Below, one piece after another: positions 1 through 6,386 of a stretch of 7,328 nucleotides of DNA (positions are counted from its first letter, which is position 1; each line of letters starts with the position of its first letter). A model generated the notes under the pieces. It saw nothing but the letters and a program-made list of their open reading frames with translations. It was not told the origin of the DNA and searched no databases. The translations under genes and the position numbers were made by a program. This DNA is from Fidelibacterota bacterium (GTDB lineage: Bacteria > Fidelibacterota > Marinisomatia > SCGC-AAA003-L08 > TS1B11), in contig JADFMC010000105.1 of NCBI GenBank assembly GCA_022564085.1, positions 1 through 7,328 on the forward strand, in the 5' to 3' direction.

Positions 1-1
1 C

Positions 2-139
2 CCCGCAGTCTTACCTGAAGCGAGCCCAGCGGCCTCTAATAAACATAAGCCGGAGGCTGCTAAAAAATTCTGCACCGGCTGCGGCACACTCCTACGGCCG
101 GGCGCCAAATTCTGCGCCAACTGTGGAAAGGCGGTCTGA
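2..139 (+). CDS. C-terminal end of a zinc-ribbon protein (5' truncated by window edge)
   Basis: Only the last 45 codons lie in the window, read in the frame that ends at the TGA at 137-139. The visible protein is a Pro/Ala/Lys-rich linker followed by a compact zinc ribbon, KFCTGCGTLL then GAKFCANCGKAV. It has two CxxC knuckles, with Cys codons at 71, 80, 113 and 122. This matches the small zinc-ribbon domains often found at the ends of otherwise unrelated bacterial proteins. Such ribbons bind one zinc ion structurally and say little about function. The stop codon shares one base with the lgt start (TGATG), so the two genes are probably translated together. What the rest of the protein does cannot be told from here. 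The zinc-ribbon call is firm; the protein's role is unknown. Confidence 0.8.
   Translation, partial: PAVLPEASPAASNKHKPEAAKKFCTGCGTLLRPGAKFCANCGKAV
125..131 (+). promoter_or_regulatory. Shine-Dalgarno site for lgt
   Basis: GGAAAGG lies inside the last codons of the zinc-ribbon gene, 7 bases before the ATG at 139. It supports that ATG as the lgt start, with one-base TGATG coupling to the upstream stop. Confidence 0.6.
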
Positions 140-957
140 TGTATCCGGAATTGCTGCACCTGGGTCCCTTTGTGGTTTCGTCGTATGGCTTCATGATGGT
201 GTTGGCCTTTGTGGCCTGCTACTTTTTTCTGCAGGCTGAGGGCCGGCGTCTGGATTGGGAACCGGAGTTGGCCCAGGACCTGGTCTTCTGGGCGGCCATG
301 GGCGGGGTGGCCGGGGCGAAGATATATTACCTGATAGAGAATATTGGCCGGGGGGCCGGTCGTAACATAGCCGGCCTGGGCGAACTGTTCCTGGGGCTGT
401 TCACCCTCGACCTGCAGCGCATGGCGGCCGGTATCCAGAATTTTGGCGCCGGGCTGGTGTTTTTCGGCGGCCTGATGGGGGGCATGTTGGCGGTAACCCT
501 ATTGCTCCGCCGCCGCGGGAGAGCCTGGCTGCCCATGGCCGACACCGTGGCCCCGGCCCTCATACTGGGATACGCCATCGGCCGGGTGGGCTGCTTCCTG
601 GTGGGAGACGACTATGGCGTGCCCAGCACGCTACCCTGGGCGCTGGCCTTCCCCAACGGTCTGCCGCCCACTACCTTGACGGTGCATCCCACCCAGATAT
701 ACGAGTTCTTGCTGGGGCTGGGTATATTCGGCGGCCTTTACTATCTGCGCACTCGCACCAGGTTTGTAGGACAGTTATTCTCGCTCTACCTGATCCTGGT
801 CGGCACCGAGCGGTTCATAATAGAATTGATCCGCACCAATCGCCAGTACGTTTTGGGGCTGACCGGCGCCCAGCTGATCGGCGCCCTGATGGCCCTGCTG
901 GGGCTCGCTCTGCTCTACTACCTGCCCCGCCGGGAGACTGCGGCCGAAACCGGCTAG
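139..957 (+). CDS. lgt: Prolipoprotein diacylglyceryl transferase (Lgt)
   Basis: Lgt is an inner-membrane enzyme that moves a diacylglyceryl group from phosphatidylglycerol to the lipobox cysteine of prolipoproteins, the first step of lipoprotein maturation. The 272-residue length is normal for the family. Visible landmarks are SYGFMM (15-20), FFGGLMGG (108-115), the signature GRVGCFLVGDDYG (148-160), HPTQIYE (183-189), RFIIELIR (225-232) and several hydrophobic membrane segments through to about residue 261. R149 and G160 match the conserved Arg and Gly of the signature. Compared with E. coli as I recall it, the signature Asn is Cys152, the acidic residue is Asp157, and the His of the 'HGG' loop is Phe109. 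I believe such changes also occur in other non-proteobacterial Lgts. The loop between about residues 66 and 104 looks somewhat long. The start is the ATG overlapping the upstream stop, with a good Shine-Dalgarno site. Confidence 0.95.
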   Translation: MYPELLHLGPFVVSSYGFMMVLAFVACYFFLQAEGRRLDWEPELAQDLVFWAAMGGVAGAKIYYLIENIGRGAGRNIAGLGELFLGLFTLDLQRMAAGIQNFGAGLVFFGGLMGGMLAVTLLLRRRGRAWLPMADTVAPALILGYAIGRVGCFLVGDDYGVPSTLPWALAFPNGLPPTTLTVHPTQIYEFLLGLGIFGGLYYLRTRTRFVGQLFSLYLILVGTERFIIELIRTNRQYVLGLTGAQLIGALMALLGLALLYYLPRRETAAETG

Positions 958-962
958 AAGGG
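956..962 (+). promoter_or_regulatory. Shine-Dalgarno site for the GTG start at 966
   Basis: AGAAGGG overlaps the last bases of the lgt stop codon and ends 3 bases before GTG at 966. The spacing is tight. It is nevertheless the only purine-rich site here, and the GTG gives a complete signal peptide. The next in-frame start, TTG at 1002, would remove the positively charged end of that signal. Confidence 0.5.
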
Positions 963-965
963 CCG

Positions 966-1820
966 GTGATTCTCCGCGCTAAATACTATAATATTCTGGT
1001 ATTGTGGGCCTGGCTGGCACCGCTGACCGGGCCGCTGGCAGGCCAATCGCTGGTCGAAACCGCCCGGATTCCCCTGGCCTTCCCCGTAGACGGCCTGACG
1101 AAGGTAGCGGCTACCCCCTGGGGCGACCGGTTCTACCTCCTGGACCAGCAGAACCTGGAGGTGTTGGCGGTGGACCGTTCCGGGACCATCACCGGCCGGT
1201 TTGGAGGCTGGGGCAGCGGACCGCAGGCCCTGGACCTGCCCCGGGATATACTGTTTGCCGAAAACTCCCTGTTTATCCTGGATGAGGGTCAACGAAAGAT
1301 ACTCCGGCTGGACGCAGGCCTCAATCCCGTGGCGGATACTCCTCTGACAATAGATCGCCGTCCACTGGCCTTTACCCGCGACAGCCAACAGCGGTTCTGG
1401 GTACTCTTCGAAAACATGGCCGGAGCGCTGGTGCTCTCTGATGACGGCAGCCGGTTGGATCTGGTAGGTGACGAGGCCGGCGGGACCGCCATGGTGCTGG
1501 ACCCTGCCCATATCGCCCGGGGCCGACACCGGTTGGCCATTTGGGATCGGAGCGCGGAGGAGGTGGTTATTTTTAAAAGCAGCGGTGCACTGATGGAGCG
1601 CTGGCCGTTTCCCTCATCGTCTGAGCTGCGGGACCTGGTGCTATTCGATGGCACGATTGTGCTGCTCACTGAGGGCGGCCTGCAGCTGTTGGACCCCCTA
1701 ACGAGGCAGTACCGCCACCTGGCCAACGCCGGTTGCCCACAGGCAATTGACGCCACCCCCGGCGGACTGGTCACCCTGGACTGCGAGGGCTTCATTCGTG
1801 TGCTGCAGCTGGCGCCTTAG
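966..1820 (+). CDS. Exported beta-propeller protein, NHL/6-bladed-like, function unknown
   Basis: The 284-residue product starts at GTG 966, 8 bases after lgt. Residues 1-26 look like a Sec signal peptide: basic residues R4 and K6, a hydrophobic core ILVLWAWLAPL, and likely cleavage near PLAG|QS. There is no lipobox Cys, so it should be soluble in the periplasm or outside the cell. The rest is all-beta in character with repeated blade-like units. Examples are 'DRFYLLDQQNLEVLAVDRSG' (54-73), then 'GWGSGPQALDLPRDILF' (81-97), 'NSLFILDEGQRKILRLDAG' (100-118), 'HRLAIWDRSAEEVVIFKSSG' (188-207) and 'GTIVLLTEGGLQLLDP' (229-244). This pattern fits NHL or six-bladed TolB-like propellers, which mostly serve as binding scaffolds. 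Cys257 and Cys273 in the last blade could form a disulfide. No catalytic motif was seen. The 3' end overlaps the next gene by 23 bases, so it is probably made together with the outer-membrane proteins. The partner or ligand is unknown. Confidence 0.8.
   Translation: MILRAKYYNILVLWAWLAPLTGPLAGQSLVETARIPLAFPVDGLTKVAATPWGDRFYLLDQQNLEVLAVDRSGTITGRFGGWGSGPQALDLPRDILFAENSLFILDEGQRKILRLDAGLNPVADTPLTIDRRPLAFTRDSQQRFWVLFENMAGALVLSDDGSRLDLVGDEAGGTAMVLDPAHIARGRHRLAIWDRSAEEVVIFKSSGALMERWPFPSSSELRDLVLFDGTIVLLTEGGLQLLDPLTRQYRHLANAGCPQAIDATPGGLVTLDCEGFIRVLQLAP
1785..1789 (+). promoter_or_regulatory. Shine-Dalgarno site deciding the GTG start at 1798
   Basis: GAGGG sits 8 bases before GTG 1798, inside the propeller gene. 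It favours GTG 1798 over the more upstream TTG at 1747, which I see no comparable site for. Starting at 1798 gives a clean signal peptide, whereas starting at 1747 would put a non-signal-like Pro/Trp-rich segment in front of it. Confidence 0.6.
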
Positions 1821-4800
1821 CATTGGCCTGTCACTCGGTCTGGGGATCGTGGGCCTGTCAGGCCAGGTGATGGACGCGGATACTACCGCCACAGTCAGCA
1901 TTGATGACCGGTCGGTGGCCTGGGGCGATTCAGTTTATGGTCCCGCCTGGCTGAGCCTGCCGCCCTTGGAGGAGGTATGGGTGGCTGGTGAGCCCCTAGC
2001 GGACAGTTCAGTTGCCGCCACACCGGGGCCGGTCCACCAACCGGCGTCCACTGAGCTGGTCACGGCGGGCAGCCTGTTCAGAGGGCTGAGTGTGGCCAGC
2101 GGCCGGGGGGCCACTCTCACCGGCGGTTTGGACCTGAAGCTACAGGGCCGGATCGCCGAGGGTATCTTTTTAAGCGGGCATCTCACAGATCAGAACCTGC
2201 CGATTCAGCCCGAGGGCAATACCAGAACCTTGAACGAGTTGGATCAGGTCCGCCTGGCGCTCAAGGCCCCCTGGGGCTCGGTGGAAGCTGGTGATTTCGT
2301 GCTGCACTCCAGTGGGGGCAGTCTGTCCACGTTCAGCCGGAAGCTGGAGGGCATGCAAGCCCAGCTCAGAGGTGGCAGTTGGCACGGGCAAGCGGCGTTG
2401 GCCGGTACCAGGGGCCGTTTCCGCCATCAGAGCCTGACCGGTCAAGACGGCCGCCAGGGGCCCTACCACCTCACCACGGGGGAGGGCTCCCGCCTGCTGA
2501 TAGTGTTGGCCGGTACCGAGAAAGTCTGGCTCAACGGCCGGCGATTGGTGCGCGGTGACAGCCAGGACTACACCATCGATTATAATACCGGCGAGCTGAC
2601 CTTCACGCCCCGGCATACCATCCGCAGCGATAGCCGCATCGAGCTGGATTTCGAATACTCGGACTTGGTTTACAACCGCACTACCGGTTTTGTCTCCACC
2701 GGTTGGGAGGGCCGCAAGTCCCACCTGACTATAACCGCCCTGCGGGAGAGCGACCGCCTGGAGAGTAACCTAGAGTTCAGCCTGTCCCCAGCGGACCGGG
2801 AACGGTTGCGTAAGCAGGGAGACACTCCCGGCGGAACCTGGGTCTCTACCGCCCTGCCCGATAGCGCCGGGAACTATGGTCTGGTGGACGGACACTATCA
2901 GTGGCGCGGGGTGGGGTCCGGTGATTACAGGGTAGCATTCCTCAATGTGGGGGAAGCCGGTGAATACCGCCGGCTGGTAGTGGATAATCGCATCATCTAC
3001 CAGTGGGTGCCCCCCGGAGAGCGCAGCGCTTACCAGACCGTCTATGCGCCCCAACGGTTGCTCAAGCCCCCCGTGCGCCACGATTACCTGGGGCTTGATT
3101 TGCGCTATGACGGCTCCACCACCGGCCGCCGGGCCGAGCTGGAGGTGGGGCTCAGCAATACCGACCTGAACCGGTTCTCATCCCTGGACGACGGTGATAA
3201 CCTGGACATGGGTTATAAGGCGCAACTGGGTTGGGACACCACCCCGTTTTCTCTAGGGCGTCGGCCCTTAACCCTTGGGGCGCGCTTGAACGCGGTCGGT
3301 ACCGGCCGCCGGTTCCGGGCACCGGGACGGTTTGAGGCTGTGGAGTTCCAGCGGGATTGGGACCTGGACGGTCCACCGGGGCAGTACCAGTGGGAGACTG
3401 TGGAGCTTTACGCTCGGGCAGCGGCAGGCGCCCACGCCTTTGCCGAAGCGGGACTGCTAGCGGCCGATACCACCGCCAGCGAACGGCTGCGCTGGGGTGT
3501 GGAGCAGGCTGGCCAGGGCCCGGCCACCGGCCGGTTCCAGCAGACCTTCCTGAGCCGCCAGGCCGGTGACCGCTACTGGAACCGCAGCACGGGCGACTTG
3601 AGGTATAAATATAAGTGGTTGCAGCCCACGGTAGGGTTTCAAGCCGAAGACAGGGCGCTGAACGATACCAGCGGTTACCGCATCGAGCAGCTCAGCGCCG
3701 GTCTGCTGGCTGTCTTTGGCCAGGGCACAACCTTAGGGCTGAACCGGGAGCAACGCCGGGAAGTATACCGCTCCGGGCCCACGGAACTGGCCCGGTTCTG
3801 GCGGCTGTCGTGGACTCGCCGGCCGGGACCGGATACTCGTCTGGAGACCAGTATTTCGTTGAATGATAAACTGTTCAGCGATAATCGCGAGGACCTCTCG
3901 TATTTCATGGGAGATTTTTCCCTGGCTCATCGACCCCGAAACCGGCCCTGGTGGCTCGATTTGCGTTACCGGCTCGATCGCAGTGTAGCCGAGACCAAGG
4001 CGGTGGTATACGATTCCGTGGCTGCCGGCCTGGGCCAATACCGCTACGACCCGGTTTACGATAACTATGTGCCTGACGAAACGGGACCCTTCGTGCGCTA
4101 TGTGATTCCGGCGGGGGAACTCCAGCCGGTGAATTCCGTCCAGGCGCGCTTGCGCAGCCAGGTGGAACTGAATAAAATTAATCTGCCGGTCGATTGGTTC
4201 CGGGGGCAGCGTGAGGCCCGGCTCAATCTGCACGGCCGGCTGGAATGGCAGGCCCGCCGGCACCGGTTATCAACCTACTATATGCCCAGCCTGACCGATC
4301 CGGCCACCTCACGCTTCCTGTCCACCCTGCGGCTCGATCTGGCACTTCAAGCCCAAAGATCGGCGCCGCGCTACACCCTGCGGTTGAGTCGGCAAAACCG
4401 CGTCTCCCGCGATGAATTGGCTGCCACCCAGACCAGCGGGCAGATTGGGGAGTCCCGCCGCCAACAGACCGCCGACCTGGGGCTTTTTTCACGGATTGGC
4501 AGTGGAAACTGGCCGCTAAACCTGGAAGGGCATCTGGAATACGGCCATGATTTTCAACAATCGCTGGTAAATACGCTACGCAACCATAAAATCATCAGGG
4601 GCCGCGCTCGCGGTAGCCTGGCCGCCACCCTCTCCCGTAAGACCACCTTGACCGTCAACGGTCGCTGGATGCAGGAGGCCGACCGCGCTCTAGGCAGCCT
4701 GACGGTGCGCACAGCTGTGCTGGGCGCCGGGATGCAGCGGAAATTGGGCCGCCAGGGCCGGTTGCGGGTGGACGCCGAACGCCTGCGGGTAACCGCCCCC

Positions 4801-4986
4801 GGCGATCAGGCCTTGCCCTATCTGCTGTCCGAAGGATTTCCCCGGGGCTGGTCCGCTAACATCCGTCTCAGCGGACAACTGCACCTGTCGCGCAACCTGC
4901 TCTTGTCTCTCTCGGCCTTGTCCCGGCAGGCCCCCGGACGGCCCAATTTTATAAGCGTTAACCTGGAACTCAGGAGCCGGTTTTGA
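1798..4986 (+). CDS. Large FCB-type outer-membrane beta-barrel protein, function unknown
   Basis: The preferred product is 1062 residues from GTG 1798; a TTG at 1747 would add 17 residues. Residues 1-23 (MCCSWR then LSIGLSLGLGIVGLSGQ) form a Sec signal peptide with no lipobox. A conserved N-terminal block follows: GSLFRG (91-96), TDQNLPIQPEGNT (130-142) and AGDF (164-167). Next comes a small beta domain with KVWLNGRR (242-249) and DYTIDYNTGELTFT (257-270). FEAVEFQRDWDLDG (512-525) is another family-like block. From about 440 to the end, alternating polar/hydrophobic strands rich in Arg, Tyr and Trp suggest a large barrel. The protein ends in '...VNLELRSRF' with a terminal Phe, as expected of a signal read by the BAM complex. 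From memory, this architecture belongs to uncharacterised outer-membrane proteins of about 1000 residues in Bacteroidetes/Ignavibacteria/Neomarinimicrobia-like genomes and distantly recalls segments of SprA. It overlaps the propeller gene by 23 bases and the Omp85 gene by 4. Envelope location is likely; the substrate or role is not known. Confidence 0.8.
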   Translation: MCCSWRLSIGLSLGLGIVGLSGQVMDADTTATVSIDDRSVAWGDSVYGPAWLSLPPLEEVWVAGEPLADSSVAATPGPVHQPASTELVTAGSLFRGLSVASGRGATLTGGLDLKLQGRIAEGIFLSGHLTDQNLPIQPEGNTRTLNELDQVRLALKAPWGSVEAGDFVLHSSGGSLSTFSRKLEGMQAQLRGGSWHGQAALAGTRGRFRHQSLTGQDGRQGPYHLTTGEGSRLLIVLAGTEKVWLNGRRLVRGDSQDYTIDYNTGELTFTPRHTIRSDSRIELDFEYSDLVYNRTTGFVSTGWEGRKSHLTITALRESDRLESNLEFSLSPADRERLRKQGDTPGGTWVSTALPDSAGNYGLVDGHYQWRGVGSGDYRVAFLNVGEAGEYRRLVVDNRIIYQWVPPGERSAYQTVYAPQRLLKPPVRHDYLGLDLRYDGSTTGRRAELEVGLSNTDLNRFSSLDDGDNLDMGYKAQLGWDTTPFSLGRRPLTLGARLNAVGTGRRFRAPGRFEAVEFQRDWDLDGPPGQYQWETVELYARAAAGAHAFAEAGLLAADTTASERLRWGVEQAGQGPATGRFQQTFLSRQAGDRYWNRSTGDLRYKYKWLQPTVGFQAEDRALNDTSGYRIEQLSAGLLAVFGQGTTLGLNREQRREVYRSGPTELARFWRLSWTRRPGPDTRLETSISLNDKLFSDNREDLSYFMGDFSLAHRPRNRPWWLDLRYRLDRSVAETKAVVYDSVAAGLGQYRYDPVYDNYVPDETGPFVRYVIPAGELQPVNSVQARLRSQVELNKINLPVDWFRGQREARLNLHGRLEWQARRHRLSTYYMPSLTDPATSRFLSTLRLDLALQAQRSAPRYTLRLSRQNRVSRDELAATQTSGQIGESRRQQTADLGLFSRIGSGNWPLNLEGHLEYGHDFQQSLVNTLRNHKIIRGRARGSLAATLSRKTTLTVNGRWMQEADRALGSLTVRTAVLGAGMQRKLGRQGRLRVDAERLRVTAPGDQALPYLLSEGFPRGWSANIRLSGQLHLSRNLLLSLSALSRQAPGRPNFISVNLELRSRF
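4972..4976 (+). promoter_or_regulatory. Shine-Dalgarno site deciding the TTG start at 4983
   Basis: AGGAG lies 6 bases before TTG 4983, within the last codons of the upstream barrel gene. Strength and spacing are near ideal, which supports the rare TTG start and the TTGA stop/start overlap. Confidence 0.75.
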
Positions 4987-6386
4987 AGTCGATCACGGCC
5001 TTGGCCCTGGTGTTAAGCCTGGCGAGCCCCTCCAGCGCCCGGCAGATCAGGTTGGTCCTGCCCGACACCACCCTGAATGCCGTCAGCGGGGCCGCCGTAA
5101 AACCCATTCTTGAGAGCGAGCTGGCCCGCAGGGCCGCTGCCGGCCGCCTGGGCCTGGTCTTTGTCCTGGAAGGCCGGACTCATGATGGCGCCGATGGTAG
5201 TGAAACTATCTTGAGGTTTGGCGCCGCCCAGCGGCCTGTGCCTCCGGCCGACACATTGATCGTCGCCGATACTTCCGGCCGGGCAATCCGAGGCCTGGAG
5301 CGGCTGCTGCGGACTGTGGATCCGATCCGGCAGGCCCACTTGACCAGCAACGGCCGGGCCGGCTATGTTGTCCAGCGGAAATCGTACTTCAGCACCTCTA
5401 CCGGCGCAGATCAGGGCTATGGGGTGCTGTACCAGTTGAAAGACATATCCACTGCCCGCATCCAGGTCCTGGGAGCGTATGAGAACGCCAGCGGCAAGGG
5501 GCAGTGGGTGGGTGAACTGTCGCTGGAACTGCCCAACTTGTTGGGTTCATTGCGCTACCTGCGGGTCGAGCTGCGCCGGCTGAGCACCGCCACCCAGCAA
5601 CTGGGCCTGACCTATGCCGAACCTTACCTGGCAATTTTCCCCGTGGGGGGGCGGGTATCGTTTTCCCAGGATACCCGGGATTCCATATATGTGCAACGCG
5701 ACCTGAAAGTGCAACTTACCTCCCTGCCCGGCCAGCCGTGGAACGTGGCTCTAGGGATCGGTCGCCGGGAGCTACAGGTCACCGGTGGCGCTGCCGGCCA
5801 ATCCTACCGCTCGAGCACCATCAACCTGGCCCTGTTCCGCTCCACCCTGGACCGCTATCCGAACCCCGGCCGGGGCTATCAGCTTGACCTGGAATCGGAA
5901 ACCGGTACCCTGGACGGTCCCCAGCTGCCACCGGATGCGGCTCTCAGCCGGGCCCGGTTGCGAGGCCTGCTGGTCGCTAGTCCCGGCTGGCTGGGCAGGT
6001 TAAACCTGGTGTGGGCTCAAGAAGTGCTGGCTCTGGGCACGGCCGGCCATCGTTACGATCCCCAGGCGGCCGATTTCGGGCGCTTTGGTGGCAGCGCCTC
6101 GCTCCGCGGCTACCGGGAAGATCAGTTCGCGGCAGTTTGGGGAGTGGTTTCGCGTTCCGAACTGCGCTACCGGTCCGGGCCCACCTCCCGTCTGCACCTG
6201 TTCATCGATAGCGCCCGGCTGGCCGGCTTGGAGCCCCTGCTGGCGGCCGGGGCCGGGTTAGTGGTGGCGGCCGGGGGCAATCTGATCCAGGTGGACTTCG
6301 CCTGGACCCGGCACGACCGCTGGCAGGAAGGCAAAGTGCATTTCAGGCTCACTAATCCTTTTGGCCAGGGGCTGGCGGGGCTATGA
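4983..6386 (+). CDS. Omp85 (BamA/TamA-like) outer-membrane protein with short N-terminal region
   Basis: The product has 467 residues from TTG 4983. Residues 1-19 are a signal peptide (MKSITALALVLSLASPSSA, cleavage before RQ). Residues 20 to about 130 contain weak POTRA-like pieces, such as the helix ILESELARRAAAGRLG (42-57) and SGRAIRGLERLLRTV (98-112). The barrel follows: LPNLLGSLRYLRVELRRLS (183-201), YAEPYL (211-216), SQDTRDSIYV (228-237), LDRYPNPGRGYQLDLESE (289-306) and FGGSASLRGYREDQF (368-382). The LRGY in the last of these corresponds to the L6 loop '(V/L)RG(F/Y)' hallmark of Omp85 proteins. Members insert or secrete proteins across the outer membrane. BamA has five POTRA domains and TamA three; here there is room for one or two at most, so this is unlikely to be the housekeeping BamA. 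The usual C-terminal strand seems to end at Phe460, leaving a short GQGLAGL tail. It overlaps the large barrel gene by 4 bases, which suggests a dedicated partnership, though this is not proven. Confidence 0.85.
   Translation: MKSITALALVLSLASPSSARQIRLVLPDTTLNAVSGAAVKPILESELARRAAAGRLGLVFVLEGRTHDGADGSETILRFGAAQRPVPPADTLIVADTSGRAIRGLERLLRTVDPIRQAHLTSNGRAGYVVQRKSYFSTSTGADQGYGVLYQLKDISTARIQVLGAYENASGKGQWVGELSLELPNLLGSLRYLRVELRRLSTATQQLGLTYAEPYLAIFPVGGRVSFSQDTRDSIYVQRDLKVQLTSLPGQPWNVALGIGRRELQVTGGAAGQSYRSSTINLALFRSTLDRYPNPGRGYQLDLESETGTLDGPQLPPDAALSRARLRGLLVASPGWLGRLNLVWAQEVLALGTAGHRYDPQAADFGRFGGSASLRGYREDQFAAVWGVVSRSELRYRSGPTSRLHLFIDSARLAGLEPLLAAGAGLVVAAGGNLIQVDFAWTRHDRWQEGKVHFRLTNPFGQGLAGL

Noticed and set aside
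954..1529. Minus-strand open frame of 191 codons opposite the propeller gene
   Set aside because: No recognisable domain, no convincing ribosome site, and the plus-strand gene has a signal peptide and propeller pattern that explain the region.
2392..2520. Repeated 'GTTGGCCGGTACC' at about 2398 and 2506 and many GGCCGG-type palindromes across the window
   Set aside because: The repeats are short, in coding frame, and explained by frequent Ala-Gly/Arg-Pro codons in GC-rich DNA; no spacing pattern suggests a repeat array or binding sites.
2170..2724. Minus-strand open frame of 184 codons within the large barrel gene
   Set aside because: It sits antisense to the most conserved blocks of the barrel protein and has no features of its own.
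3601..3616. AT-rich TATAAATATAAG resembling a promoter -10 region
   Set aside because: It is in the middle of the barrel coding region and encodes YKYK, there is no plausible -35, and no gene starts nearby.
6355..6385. G-rich run before rnr considered as a terminator stem or regulatory hairpin
   Set aside because: No matching inverted arm or T run follows, and the bases are still coding for the Omp85 C-terminus.
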